Origin: Pseudomonadota bacterium
Lineage (GTDB): Bacteria; Pseudomonadota; Gammaproteobacteria; Pseudomonadales; Moraxellaceae
Assembly: GCA_021833365.1 (NCBI GenBank)
Contig: JAKBFV010000007.1
Location: 1-55,806, forward strand
Reading direction: 5' to 3'
DNA length: 55,806 nucleotides
The notes beneath the pieces are model-generated. The model ran no database searches. It was given only the letters and a program-made list of their open reading frames with translations, and had not been told where the DNA came from. This document shows positions 1 to 8,330 of the stretch, one piece after another. Made by a program: the position numbers and the translations under genes. The stretch's first letter is position 1, and the number at the start of each line of letters is the position of its first letter.

Positions 1-1703
1 AGCGCGTCGATCTGCTCACTGGCACCTTGCCGGCCGCCTACGGCGAGCGCACCGCGGCTGTCGTTGACATCCATACGCACCAGGGCCAGTTTCAGCAGGG
101 CGGTGACGTCGGCCTCTATGTCGGCAGCTATCAGACCGAGAATGCGCACGCCGAATGGATGGGGCACCAGCAGGGCTTCAATGCTTACGTCAGCGCCAGC
201 GCGCAACGCGACAACCTCGGCATCGACAATCCGACCGCCAGCGTCAATGCCCTGCACGACCATACGCATCAGGGCGATGCTTTCGCCTATCTGTCCTGGG
301 ATCTGCCGCAGGCCAACAAGCTGGTGCTGATCGCCGGCAGTGCGTCGCAGTACTTCCAGATTCCCAATGTGCCGGGGCAGGCGCCGGCTTTTGCCCTGCA
401 GGGCGTGTCGCCCATGGCCTCGACGGCGCTCAATGATCAGCAGTACGAGCAGATGCAGTATGTCCTGCTCGGCTTACAAGGCTGGGCGGCGGGCTGGTCG
501 TATCAGGCCGACCTCGTCGATCGCTATACGGCGGTGCACTTTGCGCCGGATGTCGGCGGCGATCTGATGTTCAACGGGGTGTCCTCGGCGGTGCAGCAGA
601 GCGGCTGGCTGAATGGCCTGCAGGTCGATGCGCACCGTGCCCTCGGGCAGCGTCATGAGCTGCAGGTCGGCACCTATATGACGGCGGAGAACCTCGGCAA
701 TCAAAGCCAGCTGATGCTGTTTCCGGCCAATGCCCAGGGCCAGCAGAGCAGCGATGTGCCCTATGCCGCCGCCACCCAGGATGGCCGGCGCGCCTACTAC
801 AGCAGCGCCTATGTCGAGGATCGCTGGCGGCCGGCGCCGACCTGGACGGTCAATTATGGCCTGCGCTTCGATGAGCTGCGCGCCTATGCCCAGGGTAGTC
901 AGCTCAGTCCGCGCCTCAACGTCGAGCAGGATGTCAGTCCTCTGCTCAGCTGGCACGCCGGTTATGCCCGCTATTTCATGCCGCCGACGACGGAGATGCT
1001 CAGTAGCAATGATCTGACGGCGGTGATGGGCAGCACCAACCAGCCGGATAATTTTCTCAACGGTCAGATCAAGCCGGAGCGCGATGACTCTTTCGACATC
1101 GGCGGCCTGCTGCACCCCAGCTCGTCCTGGAGCACCGGTCTCGATGCCTATTACAAGCGCGCGCACGATCTCATCGACGAGGGGCAATTCGGCGCCGCCC
1201 TGCTCTATACGCCCTTCAACTACAGTCAGGGCAAGATCTATGGTCTGGAGTGGAGCAATCAGTGGCACGTCGCGCACTGGAACGCCTATTTCAATGCCTC
1301 GCATTCCTCCGCTTTCGGACGCAACATCGAGTCGAGTCAGTACACCTTCAACCTGCCTGAGCTGGCCTATATCCAGAACCACTGGATCCACCTCGACCAT
1401 GACCAGACGCTCACCGCTTCCGGCGGCCTGACCTATACGCGCGGCGCGGCGACCTGGGGGATCGATATGCTGGCGGGTAGCGGTCTGCGCCGCGGCTTCG
1501 CCAACACCGGCACGATGCCGGGTTATACGCAATGGAATCTGAGCTGGGATGAGAAGCTGCCGCATGCCGTCGATATGCGCTGGTCGATCATCAATCTGTT
1601 CGATCACGTTTATGAACTGCGCGATGGCAGCGGCGTCGGCGTCGGTGCGCCGCAGTTTGGGCCGCGGCGCGGATTCTACTGGGCCATCGATCATCATTTC
1701 TGA
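1..1703 (+). CDS. TonB-dependent outer-membrane receptor (3' part)
   Basis: The gene enters from the left edge, so only its C-terminal part (about 567 residues) is visible; the frame is open from base 3. The first residues read like the end of a plug domain (LLTGTLPAAYGERTAAVVDI). The rest alternates short aromatic-rich strands with loops, as in a 22-strand beta-barrel, and the protein ends in aromatic residues (WAIDHHF), the usual barrel-assembly signal. Such receptors import a scarce ligand (siderophore, cobalamin, sugar or metal) across the outer membrane using energy passed on by TonB. The ligand cannot be told from this part. It lies 12 bases ahead of exbB-exbD-tonB, so the energising complex is probably dedicated to it. 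Confidence 0.88.
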   Translation, partial: RVDLLTGTLPAAYGERTAAVVDIHTHQGQFQQGGDVGLYVGSYQTENAHAEWMGHQQGFNAYVSASAQRDNLGIDNPTASVNALHDHTHQGDAFAYLSWDLPQANKLVLIAGSASQYFQIPNVPGQAPAFALQGVSPMASTALNDQQYEQMQYVLLGLQGWAAGWSYQADLVDRYTAVHFAPDVGGDLMFNGVSSAVQQSGWLNGLQVDAHRALGQRHELQVGTYMTAENLGNQSQLMLFPANAQGQQSSDVPYAAATQDGRRAYYSSAYVEDRWRPAPTWTVNYGLRFDELRAYAQGSQLSPRLNVEQDVSPLLSWHAGYARYFMPPTTEMLSSNDLTAVMGSTNQPDNFLNGQIKPERDDSFDIGGLLHPSSSWSTGLDAYYKRAHDLIDEGQFGAALLYTPFNYSQGKIYGLEWSNQWHVAHWNAYFNASHSSAFGRNIESSQYTFNLPELAYIQNHWIHLDHDQTLTASGGLTYTRGAATWGIDMLAGSGLRRGFANTGTMPGYTQWNLSWDEKLPHAVDMRWSIINLFDHVYELRDGSGVGVGAPQFGPRRGFYWAIDHHF

Positions 1704-1715
1704 GGAGGAGTTACG

Positions 1716-2348
1716 ATGCAGTCTTTACACGAGGCGTGGTGGGCTTTACAGCTCGGTGGCGTCATCATGTTGCCGCTGTCCCTGTTGGCCATCCTGGCCC
1801 TGGCGGTGATCGCCGACAAGTTCTGGCTCTACCGGCGCGAAGCCTTGCTGCCGGCAGCGCTGCGTGACCTCGTCGAGAGCTGGGCTTTCGACTGGGCGGA
1901 ACTGGCGCGCGCGAGCGCGGCCTTGACGCCGGGGCATCATTTTCGACAACTGTTCGAGCTCGTGCTCAGTGTGCGCGAGCGCCCTCTGTGGTGGATCGAA
2001 TCGCGTGTCGCCGATCAGGCCCAGCTCATGGAAAAGCAGCTGGCGCGCCGCCTGTGGGTGCTCGAGACGGTGGTGACGGCGGCGCCGCTGATGGGGCTGC
2101 TCGGCACCATCCTCGGCATGATGCATGCCTTTCGCCTGATCGGCAGCAAGGGTCTGGTCAATCCGACCGGTGTCACCGGCGGCGTCGCCGAGGCGCTGAT
2201 CGCCACCGCCGTCGGTCTGTTCATCGCGCTGCTCTGTCTGTTCGCCTTCAACTATCTGTCGCGCCTGCAAGCGTCGACCATGGATGAAGTGGAGCGCCTG
2301 TCGACGCGCCTGATCGACCATATCCGTCTCGATCGGGAGGCGGCATGA
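1716..2348 (+). CDS. exbB: ExbB/TolQ-family proton channel subunit
   Basis: A 210-residue inner-membrane protein of the MotA/TolQ/ExbB family. It has a hydrophobic N-terminal segment at about residues 14-34, a cytoplasmic part, and a conserved pair of C-terminal membrane helices. The family signature TAAPLMGLLGTILGMMHAF is at about residues 121-140 and GVAEALIATAVGLFIAL at about 154-170. ExbB forms the proton channel that, with ExbD, energises TonB. The start has an excellent ribosome site, GAGGAGGAG, 5 bases ahead of ATG and overlapping the receptor stop codon. Its stop overlaps the exbD start (ATGA). ExbB rather than TolQ is inferred from the tonB and receptor neighbours; no pal, tolA or tolB is nearby. 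Confidence 0.9.
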   Translation: MQSLHEAWWALQLGGVIMLPLSLLAILALAVIADKFWLYRREALLPAALRDLVESWAFDWAELARASAALTPGHHFRQLFELVLSVRERPLWWIESRVADQAQLMEKQLARRLWVLETVVTAAPLMGLLGTILGMMHAFRLIGSKGLVNPTGVTGGVAEALIATAVGLFIALLCLFAFNYLSRLQASTMDEVERLSTRLIDHIRLDREAA

Positions 2349-2743
2349 AGCTGCGACGGGTGCGCGCACCCGGCAAGGGCAGGATCGAGATCATCCCGAT
2401 GATCGACGTCATGTTCTTTCTTCTGGCGACCTTCATGCTCGCATCTTTGTCGCTGCAGCACATCGATACCCTCGCCATTCACATGCCGCAAGGGCAGGCG
2501 ACGGCGCTGACGCAGCAGGAGCCGCTGGTTTTGACCATCGATGCGCACGGTCAACTGCAGCTCAATCATCACATCGTCGCTCTCGCCCAGCTCGCCGCCG
2601 CCATCCGCGCACAGCCGCCAGCCGATCACAGCCTGGTCATCGCCGCTGATGATGCGGCGGCGCAGGGCGCCGTGGTGCAGGCCATGCTGCATGCGCGCAC
2701 GGCCGGCATCGAGCATTTCATGATCGCCGTTCATCATGAGTGA
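2345..2743 (+). CDS. exbD: ExbD/TolR-family biopolymer transport protein
   Basis: A 132-residue protein with one N-terminal membrane anchor followed by a periplasmic domain. The helix begins IIPMIDVMFFLLATFML; Asp21 corresponds to the essential membrane aspartate of ExbD (Asp25 in E. coli), which carries the proton. It works with ExbB to turn proton flow into movement of TonB. It is translationally coupled on both sides: a 4-base overlap with exbB and an 8-base overlap with tonB. A GGGAGG ribosome site lies just upstream of the start. Confidence 0.9.
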   Translation: MKLRRVRAPGKGRIEIIPMIDVMFFLLATFMLASLSLQHIDTLAIHMPQGQATALTQQEPLVLTIDAHGQLQLNHHIVALAQLAAAIRAQPPADHSLVIAADDAAAQGAVVQAMLHARTAGIEHFMIAVHHE

Positions 2744-3395
2744 CCGGCGCTTTCGCAACAGTCTGCTGGCGGCGACGCTGATCTGGCCGTTGTTGCTCGT
2801 CGCCACCCTGCTCTTGCTCCTGCGCGCGCCAAGGACACCGCAGCCGCAGCACAAGCCTATCGTCGCCACCCTGGTCGAGCTGCCAACGCCGACACCGCCG
2901 ACGCCGGCGCCCGCCGTGGCCAGGCCGCTGCCCGTTCAGCGTCAGCCCATGCCGGTACGCCCGCGTCCGGCACCACCACCACCGCCGGTCGCGCCGCCGG
3001 CACACGTCACGCCGCCGACAACGCCGCCGACAACGCCGCCGATACCGACACCGCCAGCACCACCACCGCCGGTGCATACGGCTGCGCCGCCGGCGCCAGC
3101 GCCAGCGACCTCCCTCGGTCAGAATGATTCGGGCATCCAGGTGCTGCATCAGGAAGTGCCGGATGTGCCTGAGGACTGGGCCGGTGGCGCCTTGCGCGCC
3201 CAGGTGCTGCTGCGTTTCGAGGTGCGCGCCGACGGTAGTTTTACGGCGCATATCCTGCACGGCAGTGGCGTCGCCGAGCTCGATCAGGTCGCTCTGCAGG
3301 CCGCTGACCACTGGCGTTTTGCGGCAGCGATCAGTAACGGTCAGGCGGTGGCGGCGCATCTCGACGTCGTCTTTCCCTTCGAGGTCGACGACTGA
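2736..3395 (+). CDS. tonB: TonB energy-transducing protein
   Basis: 219 residues. An N-terminal signal anchor at about residues 10-28 (LLAATLIWPLLLVATLLLLL) is followed by a long Pro-rich periplasmic linker (about residues 47-125, with repeats such as PPTTPPTTPPIPTPP) and a C-terminal TonB domain of about 85 residues. That domain holds the expected pattern of a growing chain (AQVLLRFEVRADGSF, then LDQVALQAADHWRF). TonB spans the periplasm and pulls on the TonB box of the receptor. The linker is encoded by short degenerate CCG/ACA repeats, so its length could drift by slippage. It is the last gene of the receptor-exbB-exbD-tonB unit. Confidence 0.9.
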   Translation: MSDRRFRNSLLAATLIWPLLLVATLLLLLRAPRTPQPQHKPIVATLVELPTPTPPTPAPAVARPLPVQRQPMPVRPRPAPPPPPVAPPAHVTPPTTPPTTPPIPTPPAPPPPVHTAAPPAPAPATSLGQNDSGIQVLHQEVPDVPEDWAGGALRAQVLLRFEVRADGSFTAHILHGSGVAELDQVALQAADHWRFAAAISNGQAVAAHLDVVFPFEVDD

Positions 3396-3418
3396 AGCGC
3401 TGCCCTGGCGGCGCGCTC

Positions 3419-3447
3419 TTGTGCTGATCGGGTGCCTGCATTAGAAT
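3419..3447 (+). promoter_or_regulatory. Candidate sigma70 promoter of rpmE
   Basis: TTGTGC (3419-3424), a 17-base spacer and TAGAAT (3442-3447), in the gap between tonB and rpmE. The -10 matches the consensus at five of six positions; the -35 is weak. It would give a leader of roughly 130 bases before the rpmE start. Confidence 0.45.
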
Positions 3448-3583
3448 AGTCGGCCTTGTTGTGCCCGGCCCTGGCATCGATCGCCTCGGTGGGCCAAAAG
3501 AATGGCCGGTCTCGTGCGCGCAAACCCGCAGGGTGACGCGTCGTGGCGAGACCACGATGACCCGTTCTTTCGGAGTTGAGATC

Positions 3584-3802
3584 ATGCGTGCAGACATCCA
3601 TCCCGCTTATGAAGAGGTCCAGGTGACCTGTTCCTGTGGCAATTCCTTCGCCACCCGTTCGACCCTGTGCAAGCCCATCCATCTGGACGTTTGCTCGAAG
3701 TGCCATCCCTTCTACACGGGCACGCAGAAAGTCGTCGATACCGGTGGTCGCATCGAGAAGTTCAATCAGCGTTTCGCTGGCCGTTCTTTCCGCAAGAACT
3801 GA
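3584..3802 (+). CDS. rpmE: 50S ribosomal protein L31
   Basis: A 72-residue protein with the full L31 pattern: [20 protein letters not shown] at the N terminus and [13 protein letters not shown] further on. The CxC and CxxC cysteines make this the zinc-binding (C+) form, which is normally used when zinc is sufficient. L31 bridges the two ribosomal subunits. The start is fixed by the family N terminus and by GGAG 8 bases upstream; an in-frame ATG at 3557 would add nine residues not typical of the family. In Pseudomonas I recall rpmE next to priA; here it sits about 50 kb from priA. Confidence 0.97.
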   Translation: MRADIHPAYEEVQVTCSCGNSFATRSTLCKPIHLDVCSKCHPFYTGTQKVVDTGGRIEKFNQRFAGRSFRKN

Positions 3803-3808
3803 GCTCGC

Positions 3809-3835
3809 CCGCCTTCCTCATGGCGAGGAGGGCGG
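3809..3835 (+). terminator. Hairpin after rpmE, possible terminator
   Basis: An 11-base-pair stem (CCGCCTTCCTC against GAGGAGGGCGG, with one G-U pair) and a 5-base loop begin 6 bases after the rpmE stop. There is no run of T downstream, so it may protect the 3' end or act with Rho rather than be a strong intrinsic terminator. Confidence 0.5.
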
Positions 3836-3901
3836 TGTCCATCCCCCCCGCTGCACGCCCCCGCATTCGGCCGCTTTCCATAAAACTCTGCCGTCACAGG
3901 C

Positions 3902-3930
3902 TTGCCTAGATCGCCTCTGTCCTAGACAAT
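3902..3930 (+). promoter_or_regulatory. Candidate promoter of the cytochrome b561 gene
   Basis: TTGCCT (3902-3907), 17 bases, GACAAT (3925-3930). It lies 36 bases upstream of the cytochrome b561 start. Both hexamers match the sigma70 consensus only moderately. Confidence 0.35.
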
Positions 3931-3966
3931 GCAGCTCCCCTGATCTGCTTGTCTCAAGGAATCGCT

Positions 3967-4491
3967 ATGCAGGAAGTTCGAAGCTGGAGTGCACCGACGC
4001 GCGGTCTGCACGCTCTCATGTTGCTCATGTTCATCGTCATGTATGCCTTGGCCGAACTCATGGACTGGACGCATGGCGCCAGCAAGCATGAAGTGGTCGA
4101 GATCCACAAGTCGATCGGGGTGCTGATCTTCGGTCTGGCGCTGCTGCGCCTGCTCTGGAATGTGACGCATCGCGGGCCGGAACCGATCGGTACGCCGCAG
4201 CAGGCAAAATTGGCGAAAGGCGTGCATCATCTGCTCTATTTGCTGATGTTCCTCATCCCGGTATCGGGCTATGTGATGAGCATGCTGCACGGCAAGAGCG
4301 TCGATGTCTTCGGCGTTTATACCCTGCCGACCTTGCTGGCGCCCGATCACAGCCTCAAGGAATGGTCAGAGAGCATCCATTCCGCCCTCGCCACCACCCT
4401 TCTCATCGTCGCCGGTGGACACGCCGCCATGGCCTTGTACCACCATTTTATGCTCAAGGACGCCACCTTGCGACGCATGTTCAAGGGATGA
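3967..4491 (+). CDS. Cytochrome b561 family protein (CybB type)
   Basis: 174 residues with four predicted membrane helices (about 14-32, 48-64, 86-107 and 138-160). Histidines typical of the two-haem prokaryotic b561 family are seen in RGLHALMLLM, VEIHKSIGVL, GVHHLLYLLM, ESIHSAL and GGHAAMALYHHF. Family members carry out superoxide or quinone electron exchange in the inner membrane. The start is chosen for AAGGA 6 bases ahead of ATG. Its last 11 bases overlap the convergent periplasmic-protein gene on the minus strand. It may supply electrons to nothing nearby; the neighbours do not reveal a partner. Confidence 0.88.
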   Translation: MQEVRSWSAPTRGLHALMLLMFIVMYALAELMDWTHGASKHEVVEIHKSIGVLIFGLALLRLLWNVTHRGPEPIGTPQQAKLAKGVHHLLYLLMFLIPVSGYVMSMLHGKSVDVFGVYTLPTLLAPDHSLKEWSESIHSALATTLLIVAGGHAAMALYHHFMLKDATLRRMFKG

Positions 4492-4915
4492 CGAGCACGA
4501 GTTTGACGTCGCGTGGCAAGGGCGTGCTGTCGCTGACGTAGGTGATGGCGGAGCGGCTCTTCTCCACCGTGGCGATGGCTTCGGCGTCGTTATGCAATTG
4601 CAAGGGTGGCGACCCCGAGCTGGTGAAGACGATGCGCGCCCAGTAGGCGCGCATCTGCAACGGTGAACGGGCGGCGATCTTGCTGTAAAAAAGCATCTGC
4701 ACCGGCTGATTGTCATAGGGCTGGGCGTCACCGCCGTCAGGAAAGCTGGCGATGTCGTGCATGAACAGATGGCGGATATCGGCGGCACTCAAAGTACGCA
4801 CGGGATTGTTGGCGTTGACGATGACGTCGATGCCGGCATCGGCGCGCGCCGCTGCGATATGGCCGAGAAGCACAAGAAGGGCGGGAACGAGAAGGGGCGT
4901 GCGTCGCATAGGCAT
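4481..4915 (-). CDS. Short PstS-like periplasmic substrate-binding protein
   Basis: 144 residues with a signal peptide (MPMRRTPLLVPALLVLLGHI, cleavage probably near ARA-DAG). The mature part resembles the small 'phosphate ABC transporter substrate-binding-like' family: IDVIVNANNPVRTLSAADI, then SPLQMRAYWARIVFTSSG and AITYVSDS near the end. It is about half the length of a true PstS and no ABC permease or ATPase is nearby, so transport by the classical route is doubtful. It follows the porin gene by 12 bases with a strong GAGGAGGT ribosome site, so the two are very likely one operon. Its function is not established. Confidence 0.75.
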   Translation of the reverse strand: MPMRRTPLLVPALLVLLGHIAAARADAGIDVIVNANNPVRTLSAADIRHLFMHDIASFPDGGDAQPYDNQPVQMLFYSKIAARSPLQMRAYWARIVFTSSGSPPLQLHNDAEAIATVEKSRSAITYVSDSTPLPRDVKLVLVIP

Positions 4916-4927
4916 GGCCAGACCTCC

Positions 4928-6148
4928 TCAGAAGATGACATCCAAGGCGGCGCCGATGAGCTGGACGTGGGCGCTGCTGGAGTAGAAGCTGGAGGTGGCG
5001 TTGATGAACGGCCCGACCGAAAGCTCAGGCTTGATGAAATAGGTGTACTCGAGCTTGAAGGCGGCGTTGTTCTTGATATCCCAGCGCAGTCCCAGGGACA
5101 GGGCGTTGATGTTCTGTGCCTGCGTCAGGCCGCTGTCGACGCCATTGACGACGGCGGCGAGGGGATTGCTGGACGACAAGGTCGGCAGGGTATAGCCGGT
5201 GCTGTTGTGGATGTGATCGTACTCGGTGTAGACGGCGAGATCCTGCCAGTGATGACCGACGTTGAGGTAGCCACCATAGAGGCTCTGGATGAGCTGGCTG
5301 GCGACGTCGCGGTGAGCGAATTCACTCTGCACCCACCAGCGACCGTCGTCATAGGTGTAACCGGCGCTGATGAAACTCGCCGGGATGCCTTGGAAGCGCA
5401 CGCTGTTGTCGATGACGCTGCTGCCGGCGACGCCGGCGGCGCTCATCTGGTCAAGGCCGGCCTCATAGAGCGAGAGCAGCGGGCCGGAACTGTTGACCCT
5501 GGCCTGGTTGTAGGTGAGGCGCCAGCTGTGGTTGTGCCAGTTGGCGCTGAGATTGGCGCCCTCTTCCTGAAAATGATAGTGCACCACGCCGGCGGCGTAG
5601 GTCAGGTGCAGATCGCTCTGGCCACCGATCAGGTTGATATGGTAAGTGGCGTCGCCGACGCGCAGATCATAGCTGGCGTCGCCGCCATCGATGTATTCGA
5701 TGGGATCAGTGACATAGATGATCGGCAGGTTGAGCATCATGCGCGTATAGCCGACCTCGCGCGACTCCGACATGATGAAGGTGTTGTTGCTGATGCGACC
5801 GAAGCGCAGATGCAGGTTGCTGCTCGGGCTGTAACGTAGATTGGCCCACTCCGGATAGGGGCCGAAGCTGTCATTGCTGAGTTCGCGATCGACGACCTGA
5901 AAGGTGGCATGCCATTGCGCCGACAACTGGCTGTCCGCCTGGATGCCGAAGAGCGAGGCGACGGCACCACTGCTGTCGCTGCTGCGCCCGACACCGACGC
6001 CTTCTTCCGAGGTGCTGCGCCAGTCGGCGCCGCGCTGACCGTCATGCTCGATGGCCAGCGTACCAAAGCCGGAAATGTCGAGCGGGATATCGGCGCGCGC
6101 GCCCAGCACGCACAGACCGAGTGAACAGAAGAACAAATGACGAAGCAT
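4928..6148 (-). CDS. Outer-membrane porin-like beta-barrel protein
   Basis: 406 residues. A signal peptide (MLRHLFFCSLGLCVLGARA) is followed by a mature part full of alternating aromatic strands (LHLRFGRISNNTFIMSESRE, FISAGYTYDDGRWWVQSEF) and a terminal phenylalanine (AALDVIF), typical of Gram-negative porins. The pattern 'RFGR...' followed by an acidic loop is seen in general and phosphate-type porins, but I cannot assign a substrate. The start ATG at 6148 follows GGAAGG; a TTG four codons earlier is open but would disrupt the signal peptide spacing. It is first in a two-gene unit with the small PstS-like protein. Confidence 0.8.
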   Translation of the reverse strand: MLRHLFFCSLGLCVLGARADIPLDISGFGTLAIEHDGQRGADWRSTSEEGVGVGRSSDSSGAVASLFGIQADSQLSAQWHATFQVVDRELSNDSFGPYPEWANLRYSPSSNLHLRFGRISNNTFIMSESREVGYTRMMLNLPIIYVTDPIEYIDGGDASYDLRVGDATYHINLIGGQSDLHLTYAAGVVHYHFQEEGANLSANWHNHSWRLTYNQARVNSSGPLLSLYEAGLDQMSAAGVAGSSVIDNSVRFQGIPASFISAGYTYDDGRWWVQSEFAHRDVASQLIQSLYGGYLNVGHHWQDLAVYTEYDHIHNSTGYTLPTLSSSNPLAAVVNGVDSGLTQAQNINALSLGLRWDIKNNAAFKLEYTYFIKPELSVGPFINATSSFYSSSAHVQLIGAALDVIF

Positions 6149-6224
6149 GGATCCTTCCAATCACGGACACTCCGTCAACTTTAGCAGCAATCGCTGATTC
6201 TTCCAGAATTTCCCGCAAGTCGTC

Positions 6225-6941
6225 TCAGTTCAGGTCGCCGTAACGATGCTGTAGGACGCTGAGGGCGGCAAGCGGCGCCGTCTCGGCGCGCAGGATGCGC
6301 GGCCCCAGGCGCAGGCCACGATAGGCGCGGGCTTGGGCGGCAGCGACTTCGGCGGCGCTGAAACCGCCTTCCGGGCCGACCACGAGCTCGATGTCACCGG
6401 TCGCCGTCATCTCCGGCCAGCCGCCGCTGGCGCCAGGGTCGAGGATGAAGCCCGGGCGGTGAGTATCGGCCAGATGCTGCAGCAGCGGCCGCGGCGCCGT
6501 CAGCTGTGGCAGGACGTTGCGCCCGCACTGCTCACAGGCGCTGAGCAGGATCTGCCGCCAGTGCTGCAGTTTGCGTGCGAGGCGCTCATCGTCGTGCAGG
6601 CGCACCTCACAGCGTTCGCTGCTGAGCAGATGAATGGCGTGTACGCCGAGTTCGGTGGATTTTTGCAAAGTCCAGTCGAGGCGGTCGCCCTTGCTCATGA
6701 CCAGGGCCAAGTGCAAGCGCAGGGGTGATTCTCTGGGCACGGCCTGCGCCGCCAGGATCTCCGCCTGGGCGGAGCGGCGGGAGAGGGCGCTGAGGCGGGC
6801 AGCATAGTCGTGCCCATCGCCGTTGAACAGGACGATGCTGGCGCCGGCTTGCAGGCGCAGCACCTGCAGATGGCGCCAGACGCTCTCCGGCAGCTCGATG
6901 TCGGTTCCAGGAGCGAGGGGCTGGTCGAGAAAAAAGCGCAT
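6225..6941 (-). CDS. rsmE: 16S rRNA (uracil-1498-N3)-methyltransferase RsmE
   Basis: 238 residues. The N-terminal PUA-like part reads MRFFLDQPLAPGTDIELPES, and the C-terminal SPOUT trefoil knot carries VVGPEGGFSAAEV and LRLGPRILRAETAPLAAL, the classic RsmE motifs. It methylates U1498 of 16S rRNA with S-adenosylmethionine and releases S-adenosylhomocysteine. It starts 8 bases after the bioA stop and is the last gene of the ahcY-metF-bioA-rsmE unit, so it probably shares that operon's SAH control. In Pseudomonas I recall bioA and rsmE side by side too. Confidence 0.95.
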   Translation of the reverse strand: MRFFLDQPLAPGTDIELPESVWRHLQVLRLQAGASIVLFNGDGHDYAARLSALSRRSAQAEILAAQAVPRESPLRLHLALVMSKGDRLDWTLQKSTELGVHAIHLLSSERCEVRLHDDERLARKLQHWRQILLSACEQCGRNVLPQLTAPRPLLQHLADTHRPGFILDPGASGGWPEMTATGDIELVVGPEGGFSAAEVAAAQARAYRGLRLGPRILRAETAPLAALSVLQHRYGDLN

Positions 6942-6949
6942 GCGGACTC

Positions 6950-8329
6950 TCAGGGCAGGGCGATGCTGGTGTCGTGTCCGGGGCCGGCGTCGGCAGCACT
7001 GGCGATGGCGACGGACTCCTCAAGAACGGCGAAGATCAGGTCGATGTCGGCGTCTTCGATGATGTAAGGCGGCATGATGTAGACGGTGTTGCCGATCGGC
7101 CGCAACAGCACCTCGCGTTCGCGCGCCGCGCGGTGCAGCAGTAGTCCACGCCGTTCCCGCCAGTCGTAGGGCTGGCCCTGCGCGTCGACGAGATCGAAAG
7201 CCAGGATCATGCCGGTCTGGCGCAGATGGGCGACGTGCGGCCGTGTCGCCAGATGGCGACCGTGTTCGGCCATACGCGCGGCGCGGCGCTGGTTGCCAGC
7301 GAGGACATCGAGCTGATCGAAAAGATCGAGTGAAGCCAGGGCGGCGCGCGCCGCCAGGGCATTGCCGGTATAGCTGTGGGAGTGAAGAAAGCCCTTGAGC
7401 ATCTCGAAGCGGTCATAGAACAGCGCGTAGAGCGCATCCTGCACCATCACCACCGACATCGGCAGATAGCCGGCGGTGAGGGCTTTCGACAGGCAGAGAA
7501 AATCGGGGCTGATCTGCGCCTGCTCGCAGGCGAAGAAGGTCCCGGTGCGGCCGAAGCCGACGGCGATCTCATCGCAGATCAGATGTACACCGTGGCGGTC
7601 GCAGGCTTCGCGCAGCAGACTCAGGTAGATGGGGTGGTACATGAGCATGCCGGCGGCACCTTGCACCAGCGGTTCGACGATGACCGCCGCCAGCTCATCG
7701 GCGTGCTCGCACAAGGTCTCTTCCATGGCGGCGAAAGCCTGTCGGCTGTGCTCCTGCCACTGTTCGGGGGGCAGGCCGCGGCAGTCGGGGCCGGCGACGT
7801 GCAGGGCTTGATGCAGCAGCGGCGCATAGGTCGACGAGAACAGCGGAATGTCGGTGACGCCGAGGGCGCCCAGGGTCTCACCGTGATAGGCGTGGCGCAG
7901 GGACAAGAAGCGATGTTTTTCTGGTCGCCCCTGGTGACGCCAGGCGTGCTGGCTCATCTTCAGCGCCACTTCGATGGCCGAAGCGCCATTGTCGGCATAG
8001 AAACAGCGCGTCAGTCCGGCCGGTGCGCGCGCCACCAGACGCTCGCTCAGCTCGACCAGCGGTGCGTGGGTGAAGCCGGCGATCATGATATGGGCGAGCT
8101 CATCGAGCTGGGCCTTGATCTGCGCATCGATGTAAGGATGACCGTGGCCAAAGATGTTGACCCACCACGAGCTCACCGCATCGAGGTAGCGGCGGCCATC
8201 GAAGTCATGCAGCCAGAGACCGTGCGCCGAGCGGATGGGGATCAGCGGTAACTGCTCATGATCGTGCATCTGCGTGCAGGGATGCCAGACATGTGCGAGG
8301 TCGCGCTGCGTCCACTCGGCGTTGCCCAT
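6950..8329 (-). CDS. bioA: Adenosylmethionine-8-amino-7-oxononanoate aminotransferase BioA
   Basis: 459 residues of a class-III PLP aminotransferase. Visible features are HVWHPCTQMHDH near the N terminus, SSWWVNIFGHGHP, YHGETLGALGVTD, the cofactor aspartate in LICDEIAVGFGRTG and the PLP lysine in FLCLSKALTAGYLP; the C terminus has YIMPPYI. It uses S-adenosylmethionine as the amino donor to make 7,8-diaminopelargonic acid in biotin synthesis. No other biotin gene is nearby; instead it is wedged between metF (1-base gap) and rsmE. Its unusual donor ties it chemically to the SAM cycle genes around it. Confidence 0.96.
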   Translation of the reverse strand: MGNAEWTQRDLAHVWHPCTQMHDHEQLPLIPIRSAHGLWLHDFDGRRYLDAVSSWWVNIFGHGHPYIDAQIKAQLDELAHIMIAGFTHAPLVELSERLVARAPAGLTRCFYADNGASAIEVALKMSQHAWRHQGRPEKHRFLSLRHAYHGETLGALGVTDIPLFSSTYAPLLHQALHVAGPDCRGLPPEQWQEHSRQAFAAMEETLCEHADELAAVIVEPLVQGAAGMLMYHPIYLSLLREACDRHGVHLICDEIAVGFGRTGTFFACEQAQISPDFLCLSKALTAGYLPMSVVMVQDALYALFYDRFEMLKGFLHSHSYTGNALAARAALASLDLFDQLDVLAGNQRRAARMAEHGRHLATRPHVAHLRQTGMILAFDLVDAQGQPYDWRERRGLLLHRAAREREVLLRPIGNTVYIMPPYIIEDADIDLIFAVLEESVAIASAADAGPGHDTSIALP

Positions 8330-8330
8330 C

